Part shown: positions 1 to 12,560 of the stretch, in pieces
Numbering within the stretch: the stretch's first letter is position 1
How the letters are laid out: each line of letters opens with the position of its first letter
DNA from: Pterois miles
Taxonomy: Eukaryota > Chordata > Actinopteri > Perciformes > Scorpaenidae
Assembly: GCA_947000775.1 (NCBI GenBank)
Contig: CAMQGK010000565.1
Coordinates: forward strand, 8,343,001-8,407,000
Direction of reading: 5' to 3'
DNA length: 64,000 bases
Notes under the pieces: generated by a model
Databases searched by the model: none
What the model was told of the DNA's origin: nothing
Seen by the model: only the letters and a program-made list of their open reading frames with translations
Translations under genes and position numbers: made by a program

Positions 1-689
1 TCTGGCGGCGGCTCTTTGCTCAGACATTGACTACCTATCCCAGTGCTAGACTGATGGGAGAATATCCTATATCCCTGCATCCTCGGAAATCTCCCAAGTC
101 TCCAGCATAAATATTTGATGAGAGATGTGTAGGACGGCCAATCACTAAAAGACGTTTATCTCCAATACCCCTGACTGGGCAGCTCTGGCTGAGCTTCACC
201 TTTGGTAATCAAAAACGAACATTTCACGGATGAAAAGGCCCTTTTGAAAGAACTATTGATAGCACGGCAATGTCTGTATGGAAGCTACATACTGAGAATG
301 CATTAGGATTCAAAATCTAATACAGACGTGAGAATCATTCTATTACGTCTTACGTTAATTTTTTTCCACTACAGGCCTGTCACGGTTTCACGGTATCAAC
401 TTTTTGTACAATATATGGACGTGACCTCAGTGATTTATGCTGACCTTGATGTTGTCTGTTGTGTTTAAATGCATGTTTATTTACATACGAAGGTCAACAA
501 CATTTTAGCCATTATGATGGCAGAATAATGAGGAGGGTTTTCCCTGCCATTGTTAGACTTGGTTTACCAGCCCTGTCTCTTAAAAATTAAATTCCCAGGC
601 TACAAAATTCCACTGTGAATTACTTTTCAAGGGAAATGTACTTTGTCGTTGATTTTGTTTGTTTTTGATGTATCGTTTGGAACAATAAT
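1..689. other. Unique noncoding DNA, no gene seen
   Basis: No reading frame of note, splice-flanked exon, RNA gene or repeat shared with the rest of the window was found. The first 240 bases have a more balanced base composition than the AT-rich DNA that follows, and could be a conserved noncoding block, but nothing in the sequence proves it. Confidence 0.5.
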
Positions 690-835
690 CCACGCAGGGA
701 GGAGGTCAGGGTGGTGGATGGGTCAAACAAACACAGTACTCACCCAGGAGACTGCGGTTTGTGTCCTGTGTTTGCTTATTTTATTTTACATCTGTACCTT
801 AAATGACATAACAAATGTTTTTTTTAAATAAAGCT
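690..835 (-). repeat. Dispersed repeat, family D fragment (reverse)
   Basis: The stretch with GGTGGATGGGTCAAACAAACA followed by CACCCAGGAGAC is the reverse complement of part of the longer family-D copy near 7378-7445, and a third relative lies at 28640. The match is about 70 bases and diverged. The short frame across it (643-831) comes from the repeat and is not a gene. The family is defined only by comparison within this window, so its superfamily is unknown. Confidence 0.55.
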
Positions 836-2427
836 AGCTAATAGTTTTGTTGCACTGTTTTTGTTTTATTTCTACATTAATATGTTTAAAACTGGATAAA
901 ATGTTACAGAAATCCAGGAGAAAATATATTTCCTTCAAAATGTAAGTGAGAATGTAGTTTAGTTGTACGGGAACGTAATTTTGTAGGAGATAGGGCTGGG
1001 TAGAGTTGATGGGGCTCCAGCAGCTCCTCCACACAAACTCAGCAGTTTGTGAAATAGTCACAAAATTAAATAATAATCAATAATAAATTATAAATAATAA
1101 ATTAAATAATCATTTCTATACATAGACACGAGTTTCACATTTTCGTAGTAGTAGTTGTAGTTATGTTGCTGAAGTTGATCTATTCTTAAACCTCCTAGCC
1201 CTCCTAAATCTAAGTAGTAATGTTTAGTTAAGACTGGAGTGAAAACTGACACGTGCATCATGTGTTGCTGAATGTTCGTAGGAAAACACACAAAAAATAT
1301 GTTGTTGAAAGTCATGCTGAGCATCACAAAAAGAAGGAGAAATTTGTGTTGATGCACATGATCAAGAACATAAACATAACATTTCATGATTTATTTCACG
1401 AACTGATTCTGTGTTGCACACACAGCAATAGCGAAAACAACCAGCGGCTACTGACCAGTCAGACAGTTTGCTCTGATATGAAAACATTTTGTGTTTAAGC
1501 CAAATGAGAGAAAAGAAGCCTGTTAATGTGAACAAGTCTGTATGTTAATTTTGTTTAAAACAGTAGCAACAAAAAGTGGCAATCTCACTTAATGGCTAAT
1601 ATGTTCTCACTTTGTACTTTTTTTGTTAACAAAGGTCCTAACCGTTGGCAGGCTATTGCATGTAAAAGAATTAATGACTCTGTGCCAAATATTTATATAT
1701 TTATATATCATTTAAGTGCAAGTTTGTTTACAAAGTACAAAAGTCCATTTCATTGTTTTGGTTGTGTGGTTTTATTTTATTTGTTTTATTTATTTAAGAT
1801 ATTTTAAAATATTTTTAATATTCCAATTTCTAAATATTCTTAAGAATTATAAGTGCATTGCTCTTTGAAAGGGTACACTTGCATTATTATGCTATTATCA
1901 TAACAACAATAGTGCTTATTGTAATTATTTCTGGGACAATACAAAACAAAAGTAGTTACTGTGATAGGCCTGACCACCACCAACAAAATGAAGCGCAGCC
2001 TATTTTTTTTTCTATATCTTGTCTGCCTGATTGTTGTGTCTGGCCTCTTATGAGTCTCCAAAAGCACATGGTCTATATATTAATTAGCTATTCTGGGACT
2101 TAAGCGTGTACTCATTCAACCTTAACGACCCTGTTTGTGCCACAGCAACATTACAGTGTTCAGCAAATTCCTGCGGTCATTGCACAGACCTTGAGTTTTC
2201 CATCATCAGCCTATTATTTTATAACCTTGGTTATGCAAAACACTGTGGCATTTGTGATGACGGGAATGAGCTCCCAGGTCCTCATAAAAAATGCTATTGC
2301 AATTCTGAGCCCTTTTAATGATGCTGCAATTGAGCAATTTTTTCACTGTAGTTGAACTATTACAGTTCCTTCACTTCTATCTCCAACTAACAAGACTGGA
2401 AATGAATCAAAACTGTGGATATGAGAC
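836..2427. other. AT-rich unique DNA, no gene seen
   Basis: This stretch is strongly AT-rich, with many TTTA, AATA and ATAT runs, notably 1690-1850. Short overlapping frames occur on both strands but none resembles a known protein or has consistent exon boundaries. No RNA gene or structured repeat was seen. Confidence 0.5.
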
Positions 2428-2523
2428 TGACAGAGGATGTCGTATCCTGTACACATTGTAAATCCAAAGGCAAGTTTGTGATTTGTGATTTTGGGCTATA
2501 CTAATAAAACTGACTTGACTTGG
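2428..2523 (+). mobile_element. 3' end of a truncated teleost retroposon
   Basis: The segment has the layout of a widespread fish retroposon 3' end: GAGGATGTCGTATCCTGTAC, then TTTGTGATTTGTGATTTTGG, GGCTATACTAATAAAA, and a short repeated tail TGACTTGACTTGG. A related but more decayed 3' end lies at 47365-47500. The upstream body is missing, as expected for 5'-truncated retroposition. No reverse transcriptase remnant is visible, so LINE versus SINE cannot be decided here. Confidence 0.6.
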
Positions 2524-3555
2524 ATAATGTTGCATTTCTGCTCCAAAAACGCAGTGACTTTTGAAGGCACCTGTTCAAGAGCATGAAACTGTTGAGGTAC
2601 TGTTAGCTATCACCAACTCTGCAGATGTATTATAGTCATTTTGTGCTATGGGGCATATTTTATTTGCACCTTTACCCTCCAACAGTTCAGGACAGTGGTT
2701 GTACTGGGCCACAACCAGGTGCCCTAACATCACACTGGCTTTCAGTCAGTGTCTATGTAGCTCTTTCCTGTCACTTGTATTTGAAACTGTGGAGGCAGTT
2801 TATTGCTATAATCAGATGGAACTAAATGAGGCACCGAACCAACTGTAACACAATTACACTTTAATTAACGAGTGTTTTACTGTTCTGTGACATTTATGCT
2901 CAGAGCTAAAGACTAAGAAGGTCTCCACAAAGATGATATTGGCTTGTTTCCCAGGTCTGATTCCTCCTTTTTGTCCTTTTTGTCCATCCAGAAAATGAAT
3001 TAGAATCAGGTTGAGGGGAGCGAACTTGTCCTGCAGTAAAGAATGGGCGTCTCATTCTGCTACATATGTGAAATGACTGTTATATACTAGTACGTAAACA
3101 TGTCAATTAGTCCACTTTATGTCATGACAACAAATGCTTCGGTACCAAGTCAGTGCCAAATGCCAAAAAAGTGCCTGCAGGTACTGGTGGTCAGGGCTTG
3201 AGACAAATGGCATCCCAGCGATGATAGAAAAAGTCCCAGATAATGCTACATTGAGAACAACAAGTCTGTGTTGAAATCAGCAGGAGAGCGAGTTAACGTT
3301 TGCTGTTAGCAGGCTGCTTGGTTACATTTAGTTACATTATGGTGCATTCAGGCTCTGTACAGTAAAAATTCAGTTGGGCAAAGGTAAATTATGACATTAT
3401 CGTAATGTGTCCAAATATGATCTTGTAAAATTTAGCTTTTGGTGAGAAACTTGAGGTCGATTATCAGGGATGAATAATAAATTCACAAAAAACAGTATGT
3501 AAACGGTAATAAATGAGTGTATGTTGAAATAAATGGGACTGGTATTGGTATCAAC
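2524..3555. other. Unique noncoding DNA, no gene seen
   Basis: Frames near 2625-2848 are under 70 codons and resemble nothing known. No internal repeat, RNA gene or clear regulatory cluster was recognised. Confidence 0.45.
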
Positions 3556-4139
3556 TACGGCCGTCAAAGTTAAAGGGATAATAATGTGTTAATGCAAATT
3601 AATTTTTAACAACAATAATGTCTTTAATGTATTATTATGTGACTTTTAGGTTATAGCGCAGTTTTAAACCTAAATTTTGGCTTGGAAAAACTGTCTTTTC
3701 CATTTTCAAAAGGGTCCCTTAACCTGTGACCTCAAGATATGTGAATGAAAATAGCTTCTGTGGGTACCAATGAGTCTCCCTTTACAGACATGCCCACTTT
3801 ACAGTTTGGATCAAGTCATAGTCAAGTCAGCACACTGATACACTGACAGCTGTTGGCTGTTGGGCTGCAGTTTGCCATGTTATGATTTTAGCATATGTTT
3901 TTATGGTAAATGCAGAACCTGTCAAGGTTTCTGGATAATATTTGTCATTGTTTTGTGTTGTTAATTGATTTCCAAAAATACATTTTAAATAATATTATAA
4001 ACATTTGCATAAATCAACATATTTGTCCACTCTCTCATGTGGTATGAGAATTGAATAATTGACAAATCTTCCATTAAGGGAGATTAAGACAATCATTCGA
4101 TTAATAACAATTAAATATTTTAAATGACTGAAAGCCCGA
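3556..4139 (+). mobile_element. Nonautonomous hAT-type element, family B copy 1
   Basis: It starts near TACGGCCGTCAAAG and ends near GACTGAAAGCCCGA, degenerate versions of terminal inverted repeats of the type AGGGCTGTCAA. The interior shares ordered blocks with the copies at 14454, 24567, 37768 and 56357: CCCTTAACCTGTGACCTC, the AGTCTCCCTTTACAGACATG block, and TTGTTTTGTGTTGTTAATTG. It has no coding capacity. The hAT assignment comes from the 8-bp target duplication around the 56357 copy; no duplication is recognisable here. Parts of the interior are deleted relative to that copy. Confidence 0.75.
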
Positions 4140-6596
4140 GTTTATGATTCCAGTTTTTTAAAAACCCTCCACTAGTGTTTTTTGTACTGACGATAGATTG
4201 TGCTCAGGTTAATGGAGGATCTGTCTGTGTGTTACAGCTCAGTGAAACAGTGCTTCTTGTTTTTGGATGTGTAGCCAAAGGGACTGCTTCTTTTGATTAG
4301 CGGTTGTCTGCAATTACTCTTGAGGAGGATCTGCTGCTGTCAGTTCGAGATGCTGACAAAGGATGCCCTTTGCCTTTGAAGTAGTACTTCATATTGCCTC
4401 AGGTAAAAGAGTCCATAACTTGGCAAAGAAGAAACTTTTTGTTTGGGTCCCAGCCTCAGGCAGGCTTTCAACCTAGTGGGCTCCTCTGATGTTGAAATAT
4501 ACACATTACACATACAAAATAGTACGCAAAAGAAAAAAAAAAGAGGGAGAATCATCCCTACTCATTTCATGAAAGTGCAACTAGACCACTCTATCAAGAG
4601 AGTATGCTGCACATTTCCTCCTACCTTTTGAAATAGCAAATCAGAATCCAGTAAAAGCTTGTCTGTGTGCATTATTAATGCCACTGGAGTGAAAGAGGTA
4701 GCCAAGAGGATGCCTTGCATCCAAATCTTCACCTGGCAGCATGGGTAATAAAAACACATACATCCTGTTCATCTTTTTGAGTCACAACACTTGGATGTTT
4801 GAATGTGTACTATTTGCATGTCTTTAATAATATATTCTACTTAAAAACAGGTCAGACCTGATACTAATTCATTTTTAAGGCTTGAACACAATAACTACAA
4901 TAGAGTCGTGTTTTCAGCAGGTCTCCAAATGTATTCTGCAGACACAGTCGTTCTCTTTCACCTCTAGAGCAGAGGCTCACATGTTTATTATTCAGCGTAA
5001 GTCGGCACAGCCCGGCTCCACCTTTGGCTCATTTCCGACAATTTTCAAGCTTCCTGTAAAATGAATATGCATTGCCTTTGCAGTGAATCCATTTGCAAGA
5101 CAGAATGATAATGAAGAGAAAGTGCTTTCAAAAAAACCTCAATTAATCTCATGTAAAACGGCTGCTCAATGCTTCTAATGAGATGCCGTTTTAATAAGCG
5201 GGTATGTTGTACAACAAAGCCATTTGGTAAACATTATTGTTTATTTGTTTGATGACATGCAAGCAATGGAACGGATTGGATTTTGTGAGAAATAAACCCA
5301 CTTATCAATGTCTGATGTAAAGAAAATGTGCCATACATAACACAGATTGTTACATATGCAGAAGTGCTCAGAGAGAATTTGCATTGATGTGTTTTTTTTT
5401 TTCTTGTCAGGAGTTTATACAAAGCTGCATTAACATTAAACTGCTTCTTATTGAAAATAACCTTGAGCACTGAGCAATCTCTGGTGTATAACAATGAATA
5501 TTACAATAACTCAAGGAAACCAAGTTTGCCTCCATAGGAGGAAGCTGCTCTAAAATTGACACAAATTTAGATGGAAATATTTATAGGAACCTCATAAAGA
5601 GAAGCTCAGTGTAGGCACAAGCTAATTTCTTTTTTATTGCACCACACAAATGCACCTTTCAGAGGCTGCTGCTTGGACACGTTGAAAGGAGAAGCAGAAT
5701 GTGGTCGGACTAAGAGCCAGGCTGTGTCAAAGCTCAGTGAAAAGTGTTGAGAGAGAGATGGATCAAATTTGAGGTGTAAACGGTAGCTTGTAAACAATGC
5801 TGCTTTCAGAAGAAAACAAATCAAGTTGTTATCGACTCGAAGCCTGCCGACTGGATCTATGCCTGGTTGAATGTGTTTACTTATTCATCAAGGTGGCGAG
5901 GGCCATACTTTCTCAAACTCTGGGTCCTTTTCCTGCTGTCGGACAAGAGGGGCGGACCTGATGAAAGATGCATGGTGACCATTGAGTTGAGCTTAAAAAT
6001 CTCCAAGCTTTGCAATGCCCTCGTCAATTATTCATGGCCCCTACTGTGTGCGCAGTCTTTGGCACATGGAGTTAATGTAGCTTTTTCAACCTATGTGTAT
6101 TTGCATCTGTGTTTGGCACAGTGTGCAGGTGCTGCATCCTCATCAACCATGCAGAAAGAAAAGGGAGGATGGGTGGGTGGAAGGTTTAAGAGGCCATGGG
6201 GGTTTTCTTCACATCTTCTTGAAGGTTGCCCCAGAAAAAGGAAAAGAGGCAAAGACCTCATAGTGTTATTGCATGGTTATGCACCCCGTGTTGTGCTGTC
6301 TGACCTGTAGTCTCTACACGTTACTTTGTATTCAGAGAGACTCGCAGCATGTGAGATAATAAGAGTGTAGTGGGAAAACTGTGCATTGAAATGAATAGAT
6401 GGAGACCAAGAGGACCTCTCAGTTTAACTCAGTATTCATGTAACCCAGTCGGCAGAAAAAAAAAAAAAAATATTCACATTATCTGTTTCCACAAACCACG
6501 TACAGTATGTATGTTGAATGTTAACATATCACACTTGCAGAAACCCACAATGCCATGTGGTTAACACTGAGAAAGGTGCTTTGGTTTAGACAATGG
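4140..6596. other. Unique noncoding DNA, no gene supported
   Basis: The region includes an A-run near 6458 and a frame of 147 codons at 5867-6310. That frame has no recognisable domain, no signal or membrane pattern typical of a small protein, and no splice-site logic around it, so it is not called a gene. Nothing here recurs elsewhere in the window. Confidence 0.45.
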
Positions 6597-7620
6597 ATCC
6601 CCAATGGTTCATATGATACCTTTACGAAAAAAATCATCCTTCCTTTTCCATTCATTTTCCTGCGAATGTCCAGCAACATGTATCAATCTCCGCTTGTTTT
6701 CAAAATAAACTTTTGTCTTCACAGGAAACAACTTGTGTAGGCCATAAAACTACCAAGTTAAGATAAGGCTGCAAAATTACTTGCTTGGGTTTAGAAAAAG
6801 AGATGGTTTGGCTTAAAATAACTCTGGAAGTGACATGACCTTAACTACAGAAATTACATGACAAATAAATCAATGCTGACTTCTTTTTCACAGAGAACAT
6901 GATTTTTTTGACCCATTTTCCACTCCGACCTCTTCCCTACTCTGCGTTAGCCAGTATTTCATGATTAAGTGAATTACACACAAACTGATTTTGTGGGATA
7001 TAAGCAAATTACAGTGCATTATCATAGGTAGCTACCAACAGTGTATGAGATCAGCCTGGTTTAGGCAACAAAACTACTTGGTTAAAAACATCATGTTTTC
7101 AAAAACATAACAACGTAATGTAACAATGTAACATAATACTGCAACATAACATACCATTGCAATGCCACAATGTAACGTAACAACATAACGTAACAATGTA
7201 ACATAACACTGCTACATAACAACATACCGCAGCAACGTAACAATGTAATGTAACTAGTGTGAATAAATAACGACGACCCATAGCAGACTTTTTTAAGTAA
7301 CTTTTCATAACAAGCATAATAATGTTATCTCACAAGCAGAAATTCAACATTTGCTTTTGATTTCACTCAGGACATGAAGAGCTGTCTCCTGGGTGAAAGT
7401 CCTGTTTGTCTGACCCATCCACCACCCTTACCACCCATCCTTTGTGGACTGTCTCGCTTGTTATATTCATTATTATACCAGGTAACTTTCAATAACGGTT
7501 GCTCCACATACTACATCACTTGACTGACTGAATTGTAAAAATGTCCACATTCAACGTATCTGTGGTTTGCAGAAATGTACAATGCAAACATCTTTTCCTG
7601 GAACTGATTCATGAGTAGTA
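6597..7620 (+). repeat. Dispersed repeat, family D copy 1 (long)
   Basis: From about 6600 to 7065 this matches 26150-26705 in the same orientation. Shared blocks include AATGTCCAGCAAC, TTTTCAAAATAAAC, the ACAAATAAATCAA block, and TGTATGAGATCAGCCT. The right part (7065-7620) matches 41590-41930 in turn, through GGCAACAAAACTAC, TAACAAGCATAA and AATGTCCAC..CAACGTATC. The family has no coding capacity and I could not define its termini. It may be two elements side by side. Confidence 0.6.
7103..7255 (+). repeat. Imperfect minisatellite inside family D
   Basis: Roughly 20-base units built on AACGTAACAATGTAACATAA are repeated with substitutions about seven times. The related family-D copy near 41645 has essentially one such unit (AATGTAACAATGAAACATAA), so the array probably expanded locally after insertion. 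The TGT/TAC-rich reverse-strand frame over it (7099-7317) is a product of the repeat. Confidence 0.7.
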
Positions 7621-8600
7621 CAACCATAAAAATACTGTAGGGTCGATGTCTTTGGGTTGGTCTAAAGGTTAGCAAAATTGGTTTGTGATCACATCGAGTC
7701 TCAGATCAGCTGGTAACACTTTCTTGTTTCTGCTGTGCTGCTGTTAACACCTAGCGGGAGACTGTATTCATACTGGGAACAAGTCAAGTGTCATTGTGTC
7801 CAACTGTCAGCGTGTGAACAACTGTCACATTAAAAACTGCTTCATTTATGTTTTGCCTTTTGCTATACAGACCGTTTCAACAGAATTGCATTGCTAGGCA
7901 ACAACTTAGGTCCAAGTTTACTTCTTTATGTCATTCACATACACTGCAACAGGAAATAAACTGGGACACAATGGGAATGTTTATGTTTACAACTGTGAAA
8001 TGGCCTATAGCAAGTGCTCTGTTTTGTTCAGTTATGATTCTGAGCATAGGTGACCAGTTCAGTATAAGTGCATGACTTTCTGTTAGTGGTCACTGCATCC
8101 AGCTGCTCTGTCCATTTGCTTTTACTCTTTGATTTAAGTCTGCTACATCCCACACTTTCAGTATCTCTGTAATGAATGCATTAACACCAATTTTGCAGAC
8201 TATTTTAAAGGGAGTCGTGAGCTGACCTCATATTTTTCTCATATGTTGTATCATTACATAATTTGTATACATAAAATATTAAAATTTTGAAAGATTGACT
8301 TCATTTAGTGAAAGTATTTTCTCGCCGAGCTTAGCTGACTCCAACAATCACCCTCTATCTTTAATATTCAGGCTCCTATTTTATCTCGTCAATATGAAGC
8401 TAAATATAACAGTAATTTCATTATCATGCTCACTTCCAGATTCATGCATGTATTTTGGGCTTCTGTTAGAACATGTTTACATGCTTTAATGTTCAAAAAG
8501 CACATTATTTTTGTCATATTGTCTGTCTGAATATACCTGTATTCACCCTGTCTGCAACGCTCCATTTTAGCACTTGTCTCTTTAAGACACTATCTCTCTG

Positions 8601-8825
8601 GGAACATAGTTCTCAAGCTGAGGGTGGTATATTCTAATGAGCCTGCATGTGACATAGGAAGGAAACCAAATCTCAATAGTTTGCTGAATGACATTTTCTG
8701 AGCTAGACAGCCCACAAAAAAACTGACTAGGTTGCCTTTTTTCACAGTTTGTGGGTTGGTAGGAACTCCAGCTACCCAAAATGTATGAGCACTGAGAAAA
8801 CGAGTTTTTCAGAATATGTCCACTT
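8601..8825 (-). mobile_element. piggyBac-type MITE, truncated reverse copy
   Basis: This is the reverse complement of the first two-thirds of the intact MITE at 36515-36903. The match covers the terminus (GAGTTTTTCAGAATATGTCC), the GTTTGTGGGTT block, the CCCACAAAAAAACTGAC block and the CTCAAGCTGAGGGTGGTATA block. The other end is missing, and the flanking TTAA is not preserved at the remaining terminus. Divergence from the 36515 copy is clear, so this is an older insertion. Confidence 0.75.
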
Positions 8826-11800
8826 TCAGTGTCTAGAATAGAGAGGATCCAGACAACACTGACTGATACTCTTAAAAAAAAAGTATTTCCCAGAATGTGT
8901 TTCTATAATTGAAATAAGTATAAGTAATAAATAAGAAACTAAAAACAGAACAAAAATAATATCCACAATGGAACAGAAGCCATTAGAAGCCATTAGAAAG
9001 TTCTTGAAAGTTTCACATGCAAATAATAATGAAATATGCCTTTAATAAATATATCTATAATATTTCTGCAACATGAAGAAACTGATGTGCCATGTCTCGT
9101 ACGCAGATGGCATATATATGTTTTATACTGAAGGCATCTAATTCCATTCATTTCTATTCTTTCACTTGGTCCTTTGCCAATGTGATATATTTACATTTGG
9201 TTTTAAGAGAGTCAAAGCATTCCAGTCCAGCTAATAAGCCATCAAAGAGAGTCTAAAAATATCCAGTAAGCCTCTTCTCTCTGCTCCATTCATGGCTCAA
9301 AAGGAAATATGACAAATGGCAGTCAAATCTCACTGTAACAGCTTTAAGTAGCTTCTACAGTGACACTTTGCATCAACCTACAGTCAAATCACTGCAGTCC
9401 CTTCATCTCCTGACTCCGACCATGTCACTCCATGTCACAAGAGAACTGTGCTGATGTCTTTCGTGGCCTGACGTTGCTGGACTTGACTGTCCATAAAAAA
9501 GGAAAGAATGTGCAGTGATGCTAAATGTGTGAGGCGTGTCATTGAGCGTCCTTTCACATTTTTCTCCCCCTGCAGTGGCGCCACGGTGCTCATTTTCTCA
9601 CCTTGTTTTATTCTCGGCTCAGATCGGAGATGCATGGGCGATTATTGCCTTGTGTTCAGGAAGAGTGACAATGGGCACTGAGCCACGGACCGCTCGCTCT
9701 TTCATGCGTGTCTCACTGGCTGTGAAATACACCCCAAATGAACGGTACGAGAGGCAGCACAGTTCAGTCCGTGATGGATGCTCATGGACGGCTCCGGTAC
9801 ATTTAAGATTTATAACAAACCCGGCAAAAAGATGCAAACAAATAACGTTTGCACACAATATCAAGAGCATAAGGATGAAGGAAAATGAATAACAATGGTT
9901 ATAACAGTGTACTAAACATTGTCCTTTGCCGTTTCAGCTGACCTACCAGAGCTGAAATGAGGCTTTACCTTAGTTTTCAAAAAGCCATTTCCATTATTAT
10001 GCCCCACTTATCAAACTGGGACAGAGTATCTCCCTCACACTGTGCGGTCACCACTCCTGTGAAATCATAAAGCAGAAAATCACCATCCATCTGACATTTT
10101 TCGCTAGGGAAATAGTGGCGATAACTCCTGACTGAGTTGGCATTTAGAAGTTTGACGTGTTGCGCCCGGGGACAGGACAGGAACTGTAGGGTGAGAGTCG
10201 AGAGGGAGCGCAGAACAAGTTTCTCTCTTGTGGAAAGGATCCGCTTTATCAGTCACAGCTGCTGTGCGGCTGGCCCTGGTGGGCACAGACGTTCGGTGAA
10301 ACCCCTACAACACCGCACGGCAGGGAGTCTCTCAAAATAGAACACAATAATACGCATGGTGGGGCTCTTCAAGGAGGAAACGTAGCACACCATATGGGAG
10401 CCAGAGCATGCAAAATATTGAAGCATTGCATTGGACACAGTTGTCTGATGCTGCTGATAGCTTGCAGAGCAAGGATTTTTTGAATACATCAATTGTGGGT
10501 ACAGCTTTGTGAAGGGTGGGATGACAAACGATGATGCGTCTTCCCATCCTTCCATTTCTATTTAAAATGGAGCACAAATCTTTCAGCTTTAAAATAAATG
10601 TACCCTCATATATTTTTCTCTTTGTTCAGCTCTTGTCTGAATAGCTCTTTCGATCAGTTTGATGTTACACATCCTCAGTAGGTAATTTTAAGCCTGAAAT
10701 AAATAACAACATAAAGAGCCAGCAGCAGGACGACGACAGCGCTGACGTGAGTGTTTGATGAGAAAGTTAACTAGGCTTGCTTGATTGTTTTACCTGTAAT
10801 CAGTAGCAATTAAATGGGAATTCAGTACGTCACAGTTATCTGTTTACCATAATCCAATGGATTGTGAATGAGATTCATTAGCTGATAAACTGTACTGTGA
10901 ACAAGGGTTGTAAATGTCATAATTCAATTAATTATTAGCATAAACAGTAGAAGTAAAACAATGTTAATACACTTTGTCACTCCAAGCATTTATGTACACA
11001 AAATTATATCCATTTTTCTTGTGAATTCCTGAATAATTTGAGATTTTCTTGACTCTAAGGATGCTTTCAAACCTTACCTGTTTGGTTCAGTTAAAACAAA
11101 CTCAGGTTTGATGGCATTGATGGCAGCATATGTGATTTTTAGCATGATTTCAAAAGCTAAACTTTTAATAAATCCATCTATCGATTGTGGAATCTGGTCA
11201 GGAAGCAATCTATTGATCTGTATAAGGCCATATATTCTGTGTAACCTATTTACAGTATGCAAATTAACTCATATTTACGTCAGTGCATGAATTTTCTATG
11301 ATAACTAGGTCAAAAGCTGTCAAAACTGCTGTGCTTACATTTGACTCCATGCACTTTGTCAGTTCATTAAGTCCACTAAAAAGTGCATGACAGCGATCTC
11401 ACAGTAATAAGCCCAAATCATTACTGTAGTGCCTCATGCGTACGTCCATGCATTCCCTGAAGCTCGCCCCAGTCATCTGGGAGTGTGCAAAGGGGCTTCT
11501 GTACAGTCCTGTCTCTAGCTGATGTCTAGCTGTCTTTATTCATCATAACATGTGGTTGAGTTGTAGTCTAATAATACTAATAATACTTATCAGTTATTTC
11601 TTCTACCAGGAACTAGGAATGGACAGTGCTTTGTTTGAAGGGGTTGGGAACCACTGATTTAAACCTCCAACCTCTACTCTCAGAAATAACTAGACTGTGG
11701 ATATTTCTGTCAATAATTAATACAAATTTACACAGGTATTAACTAGCAGGATACTATTTGTGTCAGCCCAACCTTTGTGCTATTATTAGTCACAATCTCA

Positions 11801-11961
11801 TTTATGTCATTCCACACTTAGGTAACTGAATTATTTAGTCATGTTCCCCTTGACATCTGATGTAATTCATCCCCTATTTTGTGCACCCTCCCCCTGTAGA
11901 CATTAAATTAGATTAACATCTGCTTTGGGTAGGCTAAAGAAATGGACATTGATCCACTTAA
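8826..11961. other. Unique noncoding DNA, no gene supported
   Basis: The stretch contains a short direct duplication (AGAAGCCATT twice near 8985), a moderately GC-rich part at 9400-9880 and another at 10130-10330. A frame at 9536-9892 (118 codons) and one at 10253-10555 (100 codons) have no recognisable domain. An AG at 9575 follows a pyrimidine tract, but no matching donor or conserved peptide supports an exon. Confidence 0.4.
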
Positions 11962-11976
11962 CCCCCCCCCCCCCCC
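11962..11976. repeat. Poly-C tract, C15
   Basis: An uninterrupted run of 15 C on the plus strand, one of several long C/G homopolymers in this window. Length is likely polymorphic and sensitive to sequencing error. Confidence 0.9.
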
Positions 11977-12139
11977 ATACAGCCTCAAGCCTGTCCTTCC
12001 AGTAAATTATCATGAACCAAACCTTGATGTGATTGAGACAAGAGAAATTAGCCCACATTCATCAGAACCTTGGCTCAAAAACATGACGAGTGTTTTCCTT
12101 GGTGATATGTAGAAATTATAGTCTTGTCAACAGAAAGGC

Positions 12140-12560
12140 AGACTGTTCAATTAAGAAGGCAGGCTCCCTCCTGCAGGCGAGCAGCACCGCAATGATCCAA
12201 TCAGGAGGAAAGCTGGCTGGTTAATATGGCTTGTCACGTCTGGGCTCCCTTATCTCTGGCTAATGCTGCTCAACGCCAAAGGGCCCCGCGGCCAACTCAT
12301 TCCAATTGATTTAGGGAGCACAGAGAACCCGCCCCTTATACAAAAAGGGAAATACCAACCTGGTTGAAGTGCTCAGCGGCAGAGAGGTGGCTTTTATCCA
12401 GCCCACATGCTTTAAACTGCCAGCATCGCTGACTGCTGACATTTAACAAAGACAACAATGTGACCTGCGGGGCTCCATTCAGAGCGTAAAGGTCAAAAGC
12501 TGGACTTGGGCCCACACAAGCCGGGAGGGAACAGTACCAACCACGAATGCTACTTGTTAA
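12140..12560. promoter_or_regulatory. Candidate conserved noncoding block
   Basis: This repeat-free block has a balanced base composition unlike the AT-rich DNA around it. It holds a CCAAT box (GATCCAATCAG, about 12195), a GATA-like CTTATCTC near 12250, TTGATTTA and TTAATATGG motifs, and no coding frame. This is the texture of an enhancer-like conserved element, but no orthologous sequence was available, so the call is inference only. Confidence 0.25.

Noticed and set aside
5867..6310. 147-codon forward frame
   Set aside because: No recognisable domain, no supporting splice sites and unremarkable codon composition; consistent with chance.
9536..9892. Possible exon after a pyrimidine tract ending in CAG
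   Set aside because: No recognisable peptide and no convincing downstream donor; the acceptor-like motif alone is too common.
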